Source: Calditrichaceae bacterium
Lineage (GTDB): Bacteria > Calditrichota > Calditrichia > RBG-13-44-9 > J075
Direction: 5' to 3'
DNA: 49,265 nt
NCBI GenBank assembly: GCA_013360445.1
Contig: JABWBP010000089.1
Coordinates: forward strand, 1 to 49,265
Shown: piece by piece, positions 42,691-49,265 of the stretch
Numbering within the stretch: the stretch's first letter is position 1
Layout of the letters: each line of letters begins with the position of its first letter
The notes under the pieces: model-generated
What the model was told of the DNA's origin: nothing
What the model saw: only the letters and a program-made list of their open reading frames with translations
Database searches by the model: none
Position numbers and translations under genes: made by a program

Positions 42691-43983
42691 ATGAAACGTA
42701 TTCCCCTATTCTTTACGATAGCATTCGCCCTGCTGGCGGCCGGAACGCTGCGCTCCCAACAGTCCGTGGACGGCATTGCCGCGGTGGTGGGCAACCAGAT
42801 CATCCTGAAATCGGATTTGAACACCTTGATTACCCAATATGGCCTGCAAAACAAGGTCAATGTCTATAAGGACCCGCAACTGCTCAAAACTCTGAGCCAG
42901 GAGATTCTGGCGCGGCTGGTGGATGAAAAGGTGCTCTTGATCAAAGCCCAGGAAGACACCATCAAGGCGGATGAGGAGCGGGTGGACCAGGTTTTGTCGC
43001 AGCAAATCAACAATTTCATCCAGCAGGCCGGTTCCCAGGAACGGTTGGAAAGTTACTACGGAATGCCCCTGGTGCAGATCAAAAAAGAGCTGCGCCAGCA
43101 GATCGAGAATCGCATGATTATCGAACAGCTTCGCCAGAAACATTTCTCCAATATCAAAGTGTCGCGCCGGGAGGTGGAAAATTTCTTCTATCAATACCAG
43201 GACAGCCTCCCCCGGCAGGATGAAACTGTGGATATTTCGCACATTCTGCTGCAAATCACTCCCAGCGAGGAGAGTTTTCAGGCCGGATACGCCAAAATAG
43301 AAAAGGTTAAGGAACTGTTGAACCAGGGGCAGGATTTTGTGGAACTGGCCGGCCAATATTCCGAGGACCCCGGCTCCGCCTCCAACGGGGGCGATTTGGG
43401 TTGGGTCAAACGCGGCGATTTAGTGAAGGAGTTCGAAGAAGTAGCCTTCGCCCTGGAGCCGGGGCAAATTTCCGATATCGTGCAAACCCAGTTTGGATTT
43501 CACATCATTCAAATGATCGAGCGCCAGGGGGAGCGCATTCACGTGCGCCACATTCTCATCCGCTTGCAGCCCACCGCGGAGGATGAGCGCCGCACCGTAG
43601 AACGGTTGAAGGAAATTCGCCGCAAAATTTTGGCCGGCGAGGCGGGTTTCGAGGAAATGGCGCTGCAAAATTCCAACGATCCCAACGTGGCGCAGGATAA
43701 AGGCCGCCTGGGGAAATTCGCGACCGGCTCCTTCCAGATCAAGGCTTTCGACGCGGCCATCAAGCCCCTGCAAGCGGGGGAAATCTCCGAACCCTTCAAA
43801 ACCGACTTCGGCTACCACATCGTGCTGCTGCACGGCCGCCAGGAAGCCCGCACCCTCAGTTTGGAGAACGACTGGCAGCAGATCGAGCAGTACGCCATCG
43901 AGTTCAAGACCACCCAGCAGTTCGAGAAATGGCTGAAGGAATTGCGGGAGGAGATTCCCATCGATGTGAAGGTGGAGATTTGA
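42691..43983 (+). CDS. SurA-like chaperone/PPIase with two parvulin domains
   Basis: 430 residues. Signal peptide about 1-23 (FFTIAFALLAAGTLRSQQ), no lipobox, so soluble in the periplasm. VDGIAAVVGNQIILKSDL and LVDEKVLLIKAQEDTIKADE are the SurA N-domain. Parvulin 1 (about 185-280: VDISHILLQI, SNGGDLGWVKRGDLVKEFE, FGFHIIQMIE) and parvulin 2 (about 285-390: IHVRHILIRLQP, DKGRLGKFATGSF, FGYHIVLLHG). Both keep the HIL and F-G-F/Y-H-I cores. Delivers outer-membrane proteins to the barrel assembly machine. Third of the trio. The normal length of SurA is 428. Confidence 0.93.
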   Translation: MKRIPLFFTIAFALLAAGTLRSQQSVDGIAAVVGNQIILKSDLNTLITQYGLQNKVNVYKDPQLLKTLSQEILARLVDEKVLLIKAQEDTIKADEERVDQVLSQQINNFIQQAGSQERLESYYGMPLVQIKKELRQQIENRMIIEQLRQKHFSNIKVSRREVENFFYQYQDSLPRQDETVDISHILLQITPSEESFQAGYAKIEKVKELLNQGQDFVELAGQYSEDPGSASNGGDLGWVKRGDLVKEFEEVAFALEPGQISDIVQTQFGFHIIQMIERQGERIHVRHILIRLQPTAEDERRTVERLKEIRRKILAGEAGFEEMALQNSNDPNVAQDKGRLGKFATGSFQIKAFDAAIKPLQAGEISEPFKTDFGYHIVLLHGRQEARTLSLENDWQQIEQYAIEFKTTQQFEKWLKELREEIPIDVKVEI

Positions 43984-44039
43984 GGACGGTAAAGAGGTTG
44001 TGGGGATAACTGCCAGCACGAGATAATCGGGAGAACACC

Positions 44040-44504
44040 ATGAACAAGCACACCTTCCCCGCCCAAATCCTCGACGCCGGGGGCGGGGGCGCGTACGTGG
44101 AAATTCCCTTTGACGTGGAAGAAGCCTACGGCGCCCGCGGCCAGGTAAAGATTAAAGCGACTTTCGACGGGCATCCCTACCGCGGCTCCATCGCCCCCAT
44201 GGGCAAGGGATGCCACATCCTGATCGTGCGCAAAGACGTGCAGAAGGCCATCGGGAAAACCATCGGCGATACCGTGCAGATCACCCTGGAGCGGGATAGC
44301 GAGCCGCGCACCGTGACCGTGCCGGAGGATTTCCGGGCGGCGCTGGAGCAAAATCCCGCGGCGAAAGCGATCTTCGAGAAATTCGCTTTCACCCACCGCA
44401 AGGAATACGTACAGTGGATCGAAAGCGCCAAAAAGCCGGAAACCCGCCAGCGGCGCATCCAAAAAGCGATCGAGATGATTGGGGAAGGGAAGAAATACTC
44501 CTGA
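44040..44504 (+). CDS. DUF1905/YdeI-type protein
   Basis: 154 residues. N-terminal DUF1905 ([20 protein letters not shown], ...[19 protein letters not shown], about 1-95) followed by the YdeI/OmpD-associated C-terminal helices ([36 protein letters not shown]). Proteins of this composition are widespread; the YdeI part has been linked to resistance to peptides or to bacteriocin protection, but the biochemical role is unknown. No signal peptide, so cytoplasmic. It lies 56 bases after surA and may be part of the operon. Confidence 0.85.
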   Translation: MNKHTFPAQILDAGGGGAYVEIPFDVEEAYGARGQVKIKATFDGHPYRGSIAPMGKGCHILIVRKDVQKAIGKTIGDTVQITLERDSEPRTVTVPEDFRAALEQNPAAKAIFEKFAFTHRKEYVQWIESAKKPETRQRRIQKAIEMIGEGKKYS

Positions 44505-44509
44505 AATAA

Positions 44510-44612
44510 AGAACCAAGAGCCAAATTCCATTTTTTTTATCTTGGTTCTTGGCTCTTGGCTCCTGGCTCTTGGCTCCTGGCTCTTGGCTCCTGGTTCTTG
44601 GCTTCCGGTTCT
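44510..44612. repeat. Tandem GGCTCTTGGCTCCT units with inverted partner
   Basis: Some five copies of TTGGCTCTTGGCTCCTGGCT-type units (44541-44612), preceded by AAGAACCAAGAGCCAA (44509-44524), the inverted copy of the unit. The array fills the whole space between two convergent genes and can fold into a hairpin with a T-run (44531-44538). It may serve as a terminator for both. Confidence 0.75.
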
Positions 44613-46268
44613 TCAAAACTTATACACCACTCCCGCATTCAAAATCGTGTTCCGATTGTCGTTGTGCTCGAATTCGCGGTCCTGGTCGTTGTCGTAATTG
44701 GCGAATAACTGGAGTTGCCAGCGCCGGCTGAGGGGAATCCAGCCGAACAGGCCGAGTGAATGCACCAGCCGGTCGGAATAGAAAGAGCTGAGCAGGGAAT
44801 TTTCCGCCCGGGGATAGTTGCGCCAGCTAAGCCGGTATTCCGCGCTGAGCAAAATTCCCGCAAGGTTCAGGTATTCTCCGGTGAGCGCCAGCCCGTGGGA
44901 AATGAAATCCGCCTGCTCTACAATCGGTTGATCCTCCGGCCTGGCAGCGAGGTGGGCTTGCTGCTCCCGGAAATAGCCGATCCCGAATGACTTCAGGCTG
45001 CCGAGGTAGATTTTTTGGATTGCTTCGAGGTTGAGATAACTGATATTCGGGTTGACGGCGTCGGCGCTGCGGTAATCGCGGCGCTCCAGGCGGCTGCGCA
45101 GGTGGATTCCCCACCAGGAGAGAAACGCCCACTCCAGCTCCGCGCACGGCTCGAACGCCAGGTAACCATTTTGGTACGGCTCCTCGCTAACCACGTTGTC
45201 AAAATCCTGGTACACGCCCTCCGCGCCCAATTCCAGATAGCGATTATAATTCTTCCACAGGCGGTAAACCCCGGCTAAGCGGTTTTGCACGTAGCGGTAA
45301 CCGCTTTCCCCGGATTCGCGGTACAGATTCGGCATCCAGGAGAAAGAAAACGAATTCGTAAAATCGAAAAAATGCTCGTAATAGGCGCTTAACCCCAGCG
45401 ATAAAATATCCCCGCTAAAACTCCCCGGCTCAGAATATCCCTTATAACGCCCGGTCAGGCTGAGGTACCAGCGATTCCGGGTGTCATAAGGATTTCCGTA
45501 AAACACCATCGCGCGGCTGTCGAAAAAATCCGGCTCCTGTGCGGTTCGGGCGTGGAAATACCCCCCGTCCAGCTCCAGGCGGGATACCCGCTTAAAGGTT
45601 CGTTTCTCCGCAGAAAGGAAAATATCGTAACTGATGAACTGGTCGTCCAGGCGCAGGCGCTGGTTCAGCAAGAGCGGCTGCCCGCCGATAAAGACGGGGC
45701 GGTAATAGGCAATGCTGAGATAGGGATTTTGCAATTCTTCGGCGATAACGCTGTCATTTTCAAGAAAAGTAACCTCGAATTCCTGCCGGGAATAATCGAT
45801 GCCGCTTTCGATCTGGAACTGCGGGGCCGGGTCGAATATGGACGATGAGGAAAAATTGTCATTGGGGTCGATCGCTCCGCTATCGGGGGCAGGGCTTTCT
45901 ACAAAACTCCGCTCCGCGCCGCCATCCATTGTTTCCGCGGTTTCGTAAAGCGCCAGGATGGTATTCAAAATTTCCTGCCCCCCTCGCCAATTTTTTATCG
46001 CCGCCAGCGCCGCGGCATCCTCCAACAACTGATAAATCAAGCTGTCTTCCGGTAACCCGAGCAACAGCGTTTCAACCCGCGCCAAGTTGGATTCGTACAA
46101 ATTCTGTTCCAGGAGGGATAGTGAATCGGGGGGAGCGTCAGAAACGGGCCGGGCGCCTGCCGGGCTGCCGGCGGTCCATGCCAGGGCGGCCAGGATCGCC
46201 AGAAGCGTAACGGTTCCGGGGATATTCGAAAGCGAGAATGCATGACGAGCCGGGGCGCCAGAAACCAT
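44613..46268 (-). CDS. Predicted outer-membrane beta-barrel protein
   Basis: 551 residues from the ATG at 46268 (TTG at 46280 is possible). Hydrophobic segment about 15-40 (TVTLLAILAALAWTAGSPAG) is a signal peptide; a short helical part (LLEQNLYESNLARVETLLLG) follows. From about 140 the sequence alternates aromatic and polar residues in many short strands (RWYLSLTGRYKGYSEPG, NRYLELGAEGVYQDF, LQLFANYDNDQD) and ends VVYKF: a C-terminal aromatic, the usual outer-membrane barrel signal. No known barrel family is recognised. Last gene of a three-gene minus-strand cluster with a lipoprotein and a helical periplasmic protein, so they may form one envelope complex (inference). Confidence 0.75.
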   Translation of the reverse strand: MVSGAPARHAFSLSNIPGTVTLLAILAALAWTAGSPAGARPVSDAPPDSLSLLEQNLYESNLARVETLLLGLPEDSLIYQLLEDAAALAAIKNWRGGQEILNTILALYETAETMDGGAERSFVESPAPDSGAIDPNDNFSSSSIFDPAPQFQIESGIDYSRQEFEVTFLENDSVIAEELQNPYLSIAYYRPVFIGGQPLLLNQRLRLDDQFISYDIFLSAEKRTFKRVSRLELDGGYFHARTAQEPDFFDSRAMVFYGNPYDTRNRWYLSLTGRYKGYSEPGSFSGDILSLGLSAYYEHFFDFTNSFSFSWMPNLYRESGESGYRYVQNRLAGVYRLWKNYNRYLELGAEGVYQDFDNVVSEEPYQNGYLAFEPCAELEWAFLSWWGIHLRSRLERRDYRSADAVNPNISYLNLEAIQKIYLGSLKSFGIGYFREQQAHLAARPEDQPIVEQADFISHGLALTGEYLNLAGILLSAEYRLSWRNYPRAENSLLSSFYSDRLVHSLGLFGWIPLSRRWQLQLFANYDNDQDREFEHNDNRNTILNAGVVYKF

Positions 46269-46307
46269 GGGATTCCACAAAAACCGTTTAGCTGAACCGT
46301 GAATTAA

Positions 46308-46347
46308 GCGGCTGCCGGTTTAGGAATCCGGCAGCCGCGATTTTTTT
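46308..46347 (+). terminator. Strong hairpin with T-run on the plus strand
   Basis: GCGGCTGCCGG (46308-46318), nine-base loop, CCGGCAGCCGC (46328-46338), then GATTTTTTT. The T-run is on the plus strand, while the genes on both sides run on the minus strand. It lies between the lipoprotein and the barrel gene. On the minus strand it would be a hairpin without T-run, perhaps lowering barrel expression or protecting mRNA. Confidence 0.6.
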
Positions 46348-46365
46348 GATACCTGGGAGAATAAT

Positions 46366-47331
46366 CTATGGTATTACCCGGTAGGGAGCGCTCCAGGTAG
46401 TGGAGTTATAAGGATAGGTAGTGGCGTCGTCGTCGAAAATGGTTCCGTTATCAATGGCATCCACCACCGCGTGGCGCAGCCGGAAGGGCTGCTGGCCGAT
46501 AGTCCAGCTTCCTTCGTACACCTGGTCGCCGGTAACCGGATCCACCCCCACATATTCAAACCGTTTGCGGGCATGGTGCTGACGATTCACCCCGAAGTGG
46601 AGCAGCACGGTTTCCGTGGAGCCGTTACCGAGCGGATCGACCGGGTTGAGGGTGGAATTGGACAACTTCACCTGCACCGTGACGGTTTCGCCGGGGCTGA
46701 AGAGCAGAATATCGTCGGGGACGCTCAGCATGGTATGCAGGGGATTGGTGTAAACCACGCTCACTCCTCCGCTGCCGGTAATGGTGATTTCCTTGATCTG
46801 GATAGTGGCCATGGGAACGCTGTTTCCCTGGCCCAGCGAAACCTCGGCCAGCTCCCATCCGCGCCGTCCGGTAACTTCATTGGGATTTCGTCTCACGTAG
46901 AGCGCGACGCGGCGAACCACGTGCCGCAAGGGCTTGGTGTAACGCACCACCGTGGAATCATCCGGTTTGGAGAAGATCACAAACTGGCCGACAAACTCCC
47001 GGGCGGTAAATACCCTTATAGTATCCGGCCCGATCCGCTGAACATCGGTTATTACCCGCCGCGGGCGCTGAAGCACCTTTCTGCCGAAGCGCTTTACGGA
47101 ATCAATCGGCGTGAAAACTTTGCCGAAGGAGCTGTAACCGTCGTACATATTATCTTCGCTGCCGTCGTCGATTCCTTCGTCGAAAAGATACTCATCATCC
47201 TCTTCCTGCGCCATTTGCGTTACGATCGATTCGTCGTCTTCCGCCAGGGGCTGGGAGGAATCTTTCTCACAACCGGGCATCAGCAGCATTGACAACAGGA
47301 TTGTTGCCATCAGACCAATTAAGCGTTTCAT
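46366..47331 (-). CDS. Acidic lipoprotein of unknown function
   Basis: 321 residues. Signal with lipobox: LLSMLLMPGC, followed by EKDSSQ and a strongly acidic stretch of about 40 residues (QEEDDEYLFDEGIDDGSEDN). The rest (about 90-321) is beta-rich with RVITDVQRIGPDTIRVFTA, YTKPLRHVVRRVALYVRR and a Ig-like part, no family recognised. AGGAGG stands eight bases before the ATG. Gap to the upstream gene is 72 bases and to the barrel gene about 100 with a strong hairpin between. The acidic linker after the lipid anchor is a sign of surface export in some FCB bacteria. Confidence 0.72.
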   Translation of the reverse strand: MKRLIGLMATILLSMLLMPGCEKDSSQPLAEDDESIVTQMAQEEDDEYLFDEGIDDGSEDNMYDGYSSFGKVFTPIDSVKRFGRKVLQRPRRVITDVQRIGPDTIRVFTAREFVGQFVIFSKPDDSTVVRYTKPLRHVVRRVALYVRRNPNEVTGRRGWELAEVSLGQGNSVPMATIQIKEITITGSGGVSVVYTNPLHTMLSVPDDILLFSPGETVTVQVKLSNSTLNPVDPLGNGSTETVLLHFGVNRQHHARKRFEYVGVDPVTGDQVYEGSWTIGQQPFRLRHAVVDAIDNGTIFDDDATTYPYNSTTWSAPYRVIP

Positions 47332-47403
47332 GACTAATTACCTCCTGATTTTGATTTGATTTCGGATTGATCGCACTTCTCTTCGGGCCCTGAGAAAAAG
47401 CAC

Positions 47404-48915
47404 TTATTTAGTTAGCAGGTTGATACCTAAATCGGTTAATTCGCGGCAGGTATGCCACTCTCTTTTCTGAAATGCCTGTTCCGCCAGTTGGTACAACTGT
47501 TCGGCGTTCCGGTAACGAATATCCGTTTCCTCGTCCTTCACATCGTCGGCCCGGAAGCGCTGCAACAAATCCGCCAATCGCTGCAACTCCCGCCGAACGG
47601 TTTCCTGCTCCCCGTCTCCGCGATTTTCCTGCCCGGCAAGACGATGGTATTTCAAAATCAGTCGCCGGGTGATCAGGAGATGGTATGAGGCGCGCAAATA
47701 TTCCCTTTTCTGGAAAGCATTTTCCGCATTTTGCAAGTTTTGCTCCATCAATCCGAAGAAGGCCTCGGCAGTTGCTCCCGGGGTTGATTGTTGTTGCAGT
47801 TCCGCCATTTCACGGCGCGCCGCCTGGATCTGGTTTTCGATTTCCTGCGGTTGATCGTTCGGCCGCTCTTCCAACATGCGGTACATTCGCAGCGTCAACT
47901 GGTTTGCAAAGAACATCTTACGGCGAGCCAAAAGGGGCTGGTCTTGCTCGATATGGGTGCGAATCTGGTTGAGCAAGCTCTCCGACCGCTCGTATAATTT
48001 TTGAATGGCGGGGGCAGGCGGGTCGGACATTTTCTCCCGGACAGATTGTAAGGAGAACTCGAGCGATTCCAGGTCCATTCGCATTCGCTCGCTCTCCTGC
48101 CTGGGGATCTGATCCAGCATATCGATAATCCGGTAAAGCATACGATTGATCGCTACGAGTTTTTGGCCTGCGGCGGCATATTCCTGCTTCTCATACAATT
48201 TCTGGACGTCGCGAATTTCCCTCTCGGCGCGTTGCAGCATACTTTTCACCTGGCCGTCGCCAGGGGCGGATTCCTGTAAACTTTTCGCCCGTTCAAGTAA
48301 CAATTGGGTATCCCAATAAAAATTCCGCCACTCTTCCTCGGAGACGGCGCGGTTCAATCCGCTGCCGGCGTCAACCAGCTTAAAAACCTGGTCGCAAAAG
48401 TGCATGGCCAGCCGGTAGTATTCGATAGCCTGGTAGGTTCGTCCCTGGCGGAAGAGGAAATAGGCCTGGCGCCTGAAAAATCGCGCCCGATTGAGCATAT
48501 AAAGGGCTTCCTCGTTCTGGTTGCTGCGAACCGCCTCCTCGGCCTGCTGGATTTTCCGGTCCAATTGCTCCTGGAATTTGATTTTGAATACCGGGTGCTG
48601 TTTGATCAATCCTTCGATTTGTTGCAGCAGCGCGTATGCCTGGGCAATTGCAATCCTTGCCCGGGGGATTTGCTGGTTGCGAACATGCTCCACGGCTTCC
48701 CGGTAATTCATTTCGGCTTCCTGCAACTTCGCTTCGATAACGGTTCTGGTGGTATTGTTCGGGAAATCCGGCAACAAGCGAACAATGGCGGTAGTTCTGT
48801 CTAACATTGATCGCAAGTTGGCCAGTTTGAGATCGATGTTCTGGTTCTGGCCGAATGCGCTACCTGCCAGGAGCAAAGATGTCAGAACTTTTGTAAGTAC
48901 ATTTAACCGTTTCAT
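47404..48915 (-). CDS. Periplasmic all-helical protein of unknown function
   Basis: 503 residues from the ATG at 48915. Signal peptide about 1-23 (VLTSLLLAGSAFGQNQ). The mature part is almost entirely helical with TPR-like or coiled-coil hairpins: AKLQEAEMNYREAVEHVRN, ...ALYMLNRARFFRRQAYFLF, AIEYYRLAMHFCDQ, MLQRAEREIRDVQKLY and AEQAFQKREWHTCRELTDLG; several blocks repeat a (A/L)..A...F-(Q/R)KRE pattern (ENAFQKREYLRASYHLL, EQAFQKREWHTC). No family recognised. First gene of the three-gene envelope cluster; it could be a scaffold for the lipoprotein and the barrel (inference). Confidence 0.7.
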   Translation of the reverse strand: MKRLNVLTKVLTSLLLAGSAFGQNQNIDLKLANLRSMLDRTTAIVRLLPDFPNNTTRTVIEAKLQEAEMNYREAVEHVRNQQIPRARIAIAQAYALLQQIEGLIKQHPVFKIKFQEQLDRKIQQAEEAVRSNQNEEALYMLNRARFFRRQAYFLFRQGRTYQAIEYYRLAMHFCDQVFKLVDAGSGLNRAVSEEEWRNFYWDTQLLLERAKSLQESAPGDGQVKSMLQRAEREIRDVQKLYEKQEYAAAGQKLVAINRMLYRIIDMLDQIPRQESERMRMDLESLEFSLQSVREKMSDPPAPAIQKLYERSESLLNQIRTHIEQDQPLLARRKMFFANQLTLRMYRMLEERPNDQPQEIENQIQAARREMAELQQQSTPGATAEAFFGLMEQNLQNAENAFQKREYLRASYHLLITRRLILKYHRLAGQENRGDGEQETVRRELQRLADLLQRFRADDVKDEETDIRYRNAEQLYQLAEQAFQKREWHTCRELTDLGINLLTK

Positions 48916-49140
48916 TATCTCGTTCCCATGGTTCGGAATGATGTATAACAATGATTGTGCCAAAAACGCCCGCCATTAAATATCTTATTGTTAAAATTGA
49001 ATTTACAGAAAGCCCTTCCCTCCCCTGCTTTCCTTTCCTTCGCACCGGGAGGTACGGAGCAACGTACCGAAAGGTACAGTTTGGAGAGTGGCTTCAGGAT
49101 AAATACAATGAGCGGAAAAGGAGCGGGATTACCAATAAAA
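48916..49140. other. Space between envelope cluster and rRNA operon
   Basis: About 225 bases with no gene. The promoter of the helical-protein gene should lie here. A pair GTACGGAGCAACGTAC and GTACCGAAAGGTAC (about 49052-49077) can form small hairpins. Nothing else is supported. Confidence 0.4.
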
Positions 49141-49174
49141 AAAAGCGCCTTGTGAATATTCACAAGGCGCTTTT
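49141..49174. terminator. Terminator of the rRNA operon
   Basis: AAAAGCGCCTTGTGAAT and its exact inverse ATTCACAAGGCGCTTTT: a perfect 17-bp-arm palindrome. With A-run and T-run it works in both directions; on the minus strand it lies about ten bases past the 5S gene. Confidence 0.9.
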
Positions 49175-49182
49175 CAAAAAGT

Positions 49183-49265
49183 ACTCTGGCGACGACCTAC
49201 TCTCCCACCTCGTTACCGGGGCAGTACCATTGGCGCGGATGGGCTTAACGACTCTGTTCGGAATG
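49183..49265 (-). rRNA. rrf: 5S ribosomal RNA, 3' part
   Basis: The minus strand reads CATTCCGAACAGAGTCGTTA, then AAGCCCATCCGCGCC, AATGGTACTGC and GTGGGAGAGTAGGTCGTCGC, CAGAG. These are the conserved loop A-C (CCGAAC), helix IV/V and the 3' terminal helix of bacterial 5S rRNA. The 5' part runs past the right edge of the window. The following terminator shows that it is the last gene of its operon; the 23S gene is expected at higher coordinates. Confidence 0.95.

Noticed and set aside
44541-44612. A possible CRISPR-like array, because of regularly spaced units.
   Set aside because: The units are contiguous 14-base repeats without spacers, so it is a simple tandem repeat.
46308-46347. Terminator of the acidic lipoprotein gene.
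   Set aside because: The T-run is on the opposite strand; for the minus-strand transcript only a hairpin without T-run is present, so it is listed as a plus-strand structure.

Overview
The window looks like a chromosomal segment of an uncultured-type Gram-negative bacterium of the FCB superphylum, most like Calditrichota/KSB1-type lineages. This is inferred from three secreted proteins that end in the type IX-like sorting domain (NYPNPFNPAT-type motif, then a C-terminal GIY/GVYLY...R segment), from several lipoproteins with clear lipoboxes, a beta-barrel-like protein ending in Phe, and the many short intergenic repeats and simple-sequence elements. No taxon can be proven from the sequence alone.

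Layout. 1-9.9 kb is an accessory region on the minus strand: a MazF/PemK-type toxin-antitoxin pair, a small conserved gene without a normal start codon, a very large GH13 glycosidase whose reading frame contains simple repeats, a HigBA pair with a near-leaderless promoter, a ChrB-domain gene with an MFS transporter, two damaged copies of one small gene family, and an HhH-GPD-like protein. Three copies of a 29-bp repeat core are scattered among these. 9.9-13.4 kb holds divergent katG and oxyR, with both OxyR redox cysteines at the E. coli positions. 13.7-28.1 kb carries surface and secreted proteins (a lipoprotein, a Kelch protein, a double cohesin-like protein, and a 1277-residue beta-propeller/CBM9-like protein), two tiny membrane proteins, a Wzx-like flippase, and an orphan NarL-type response regulator with Glu at the phospho-acceptor position. 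A 1.7-kb stretch without convincing genes lies upstream of that regulator.

28.3-33.9 kb encodes a receiver/PEP-synthase-like nucleotide-binding protein, an HtrA/Deg protease with two PDZ domains, and a cytoplasmic-type asparaginase. 33.9-36.1 kb is a second accessory island: a frameshifted VapBC pair, the C-terminal stub of a reverse transcriptase, a perfect 18-bp-arm palindrome, and an Rpn-family PD-(D/E)XK nuclease. The Rpn gene has a strong ribosome binding site in front of an in-frame internal ATG, as expected for the intragenic antitoxin arrangement known in E. coli Rpn systems. 36.1-44.5 kb holds mfd, whose frame also contains repeat-derived sequence, followed by three parvulin-type chaperone/PPIase genes for envelope biogenesis and a DUF1905/YdeI gene. 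44.6-48.9 kb (minus) is an uncharacterised three-gene envelope cluster: helical periplasmic protein, acidic lipoprotein, barrel-like protein. The window ends in the 3' part of a 5S rRNA on the minus strand with its terminator, so an rRNA operon continues beyond the right edge.

The strongest leads are the putative gene-within-gene in the Rpn nuclease, the in-frame invasion of mfd and the GH13 gene by interspersed repeats, the phosphomimetic response regulator, and the uncharacterised envelope cluster. All functional statements are from reading motifs by eye; no database search was possible.
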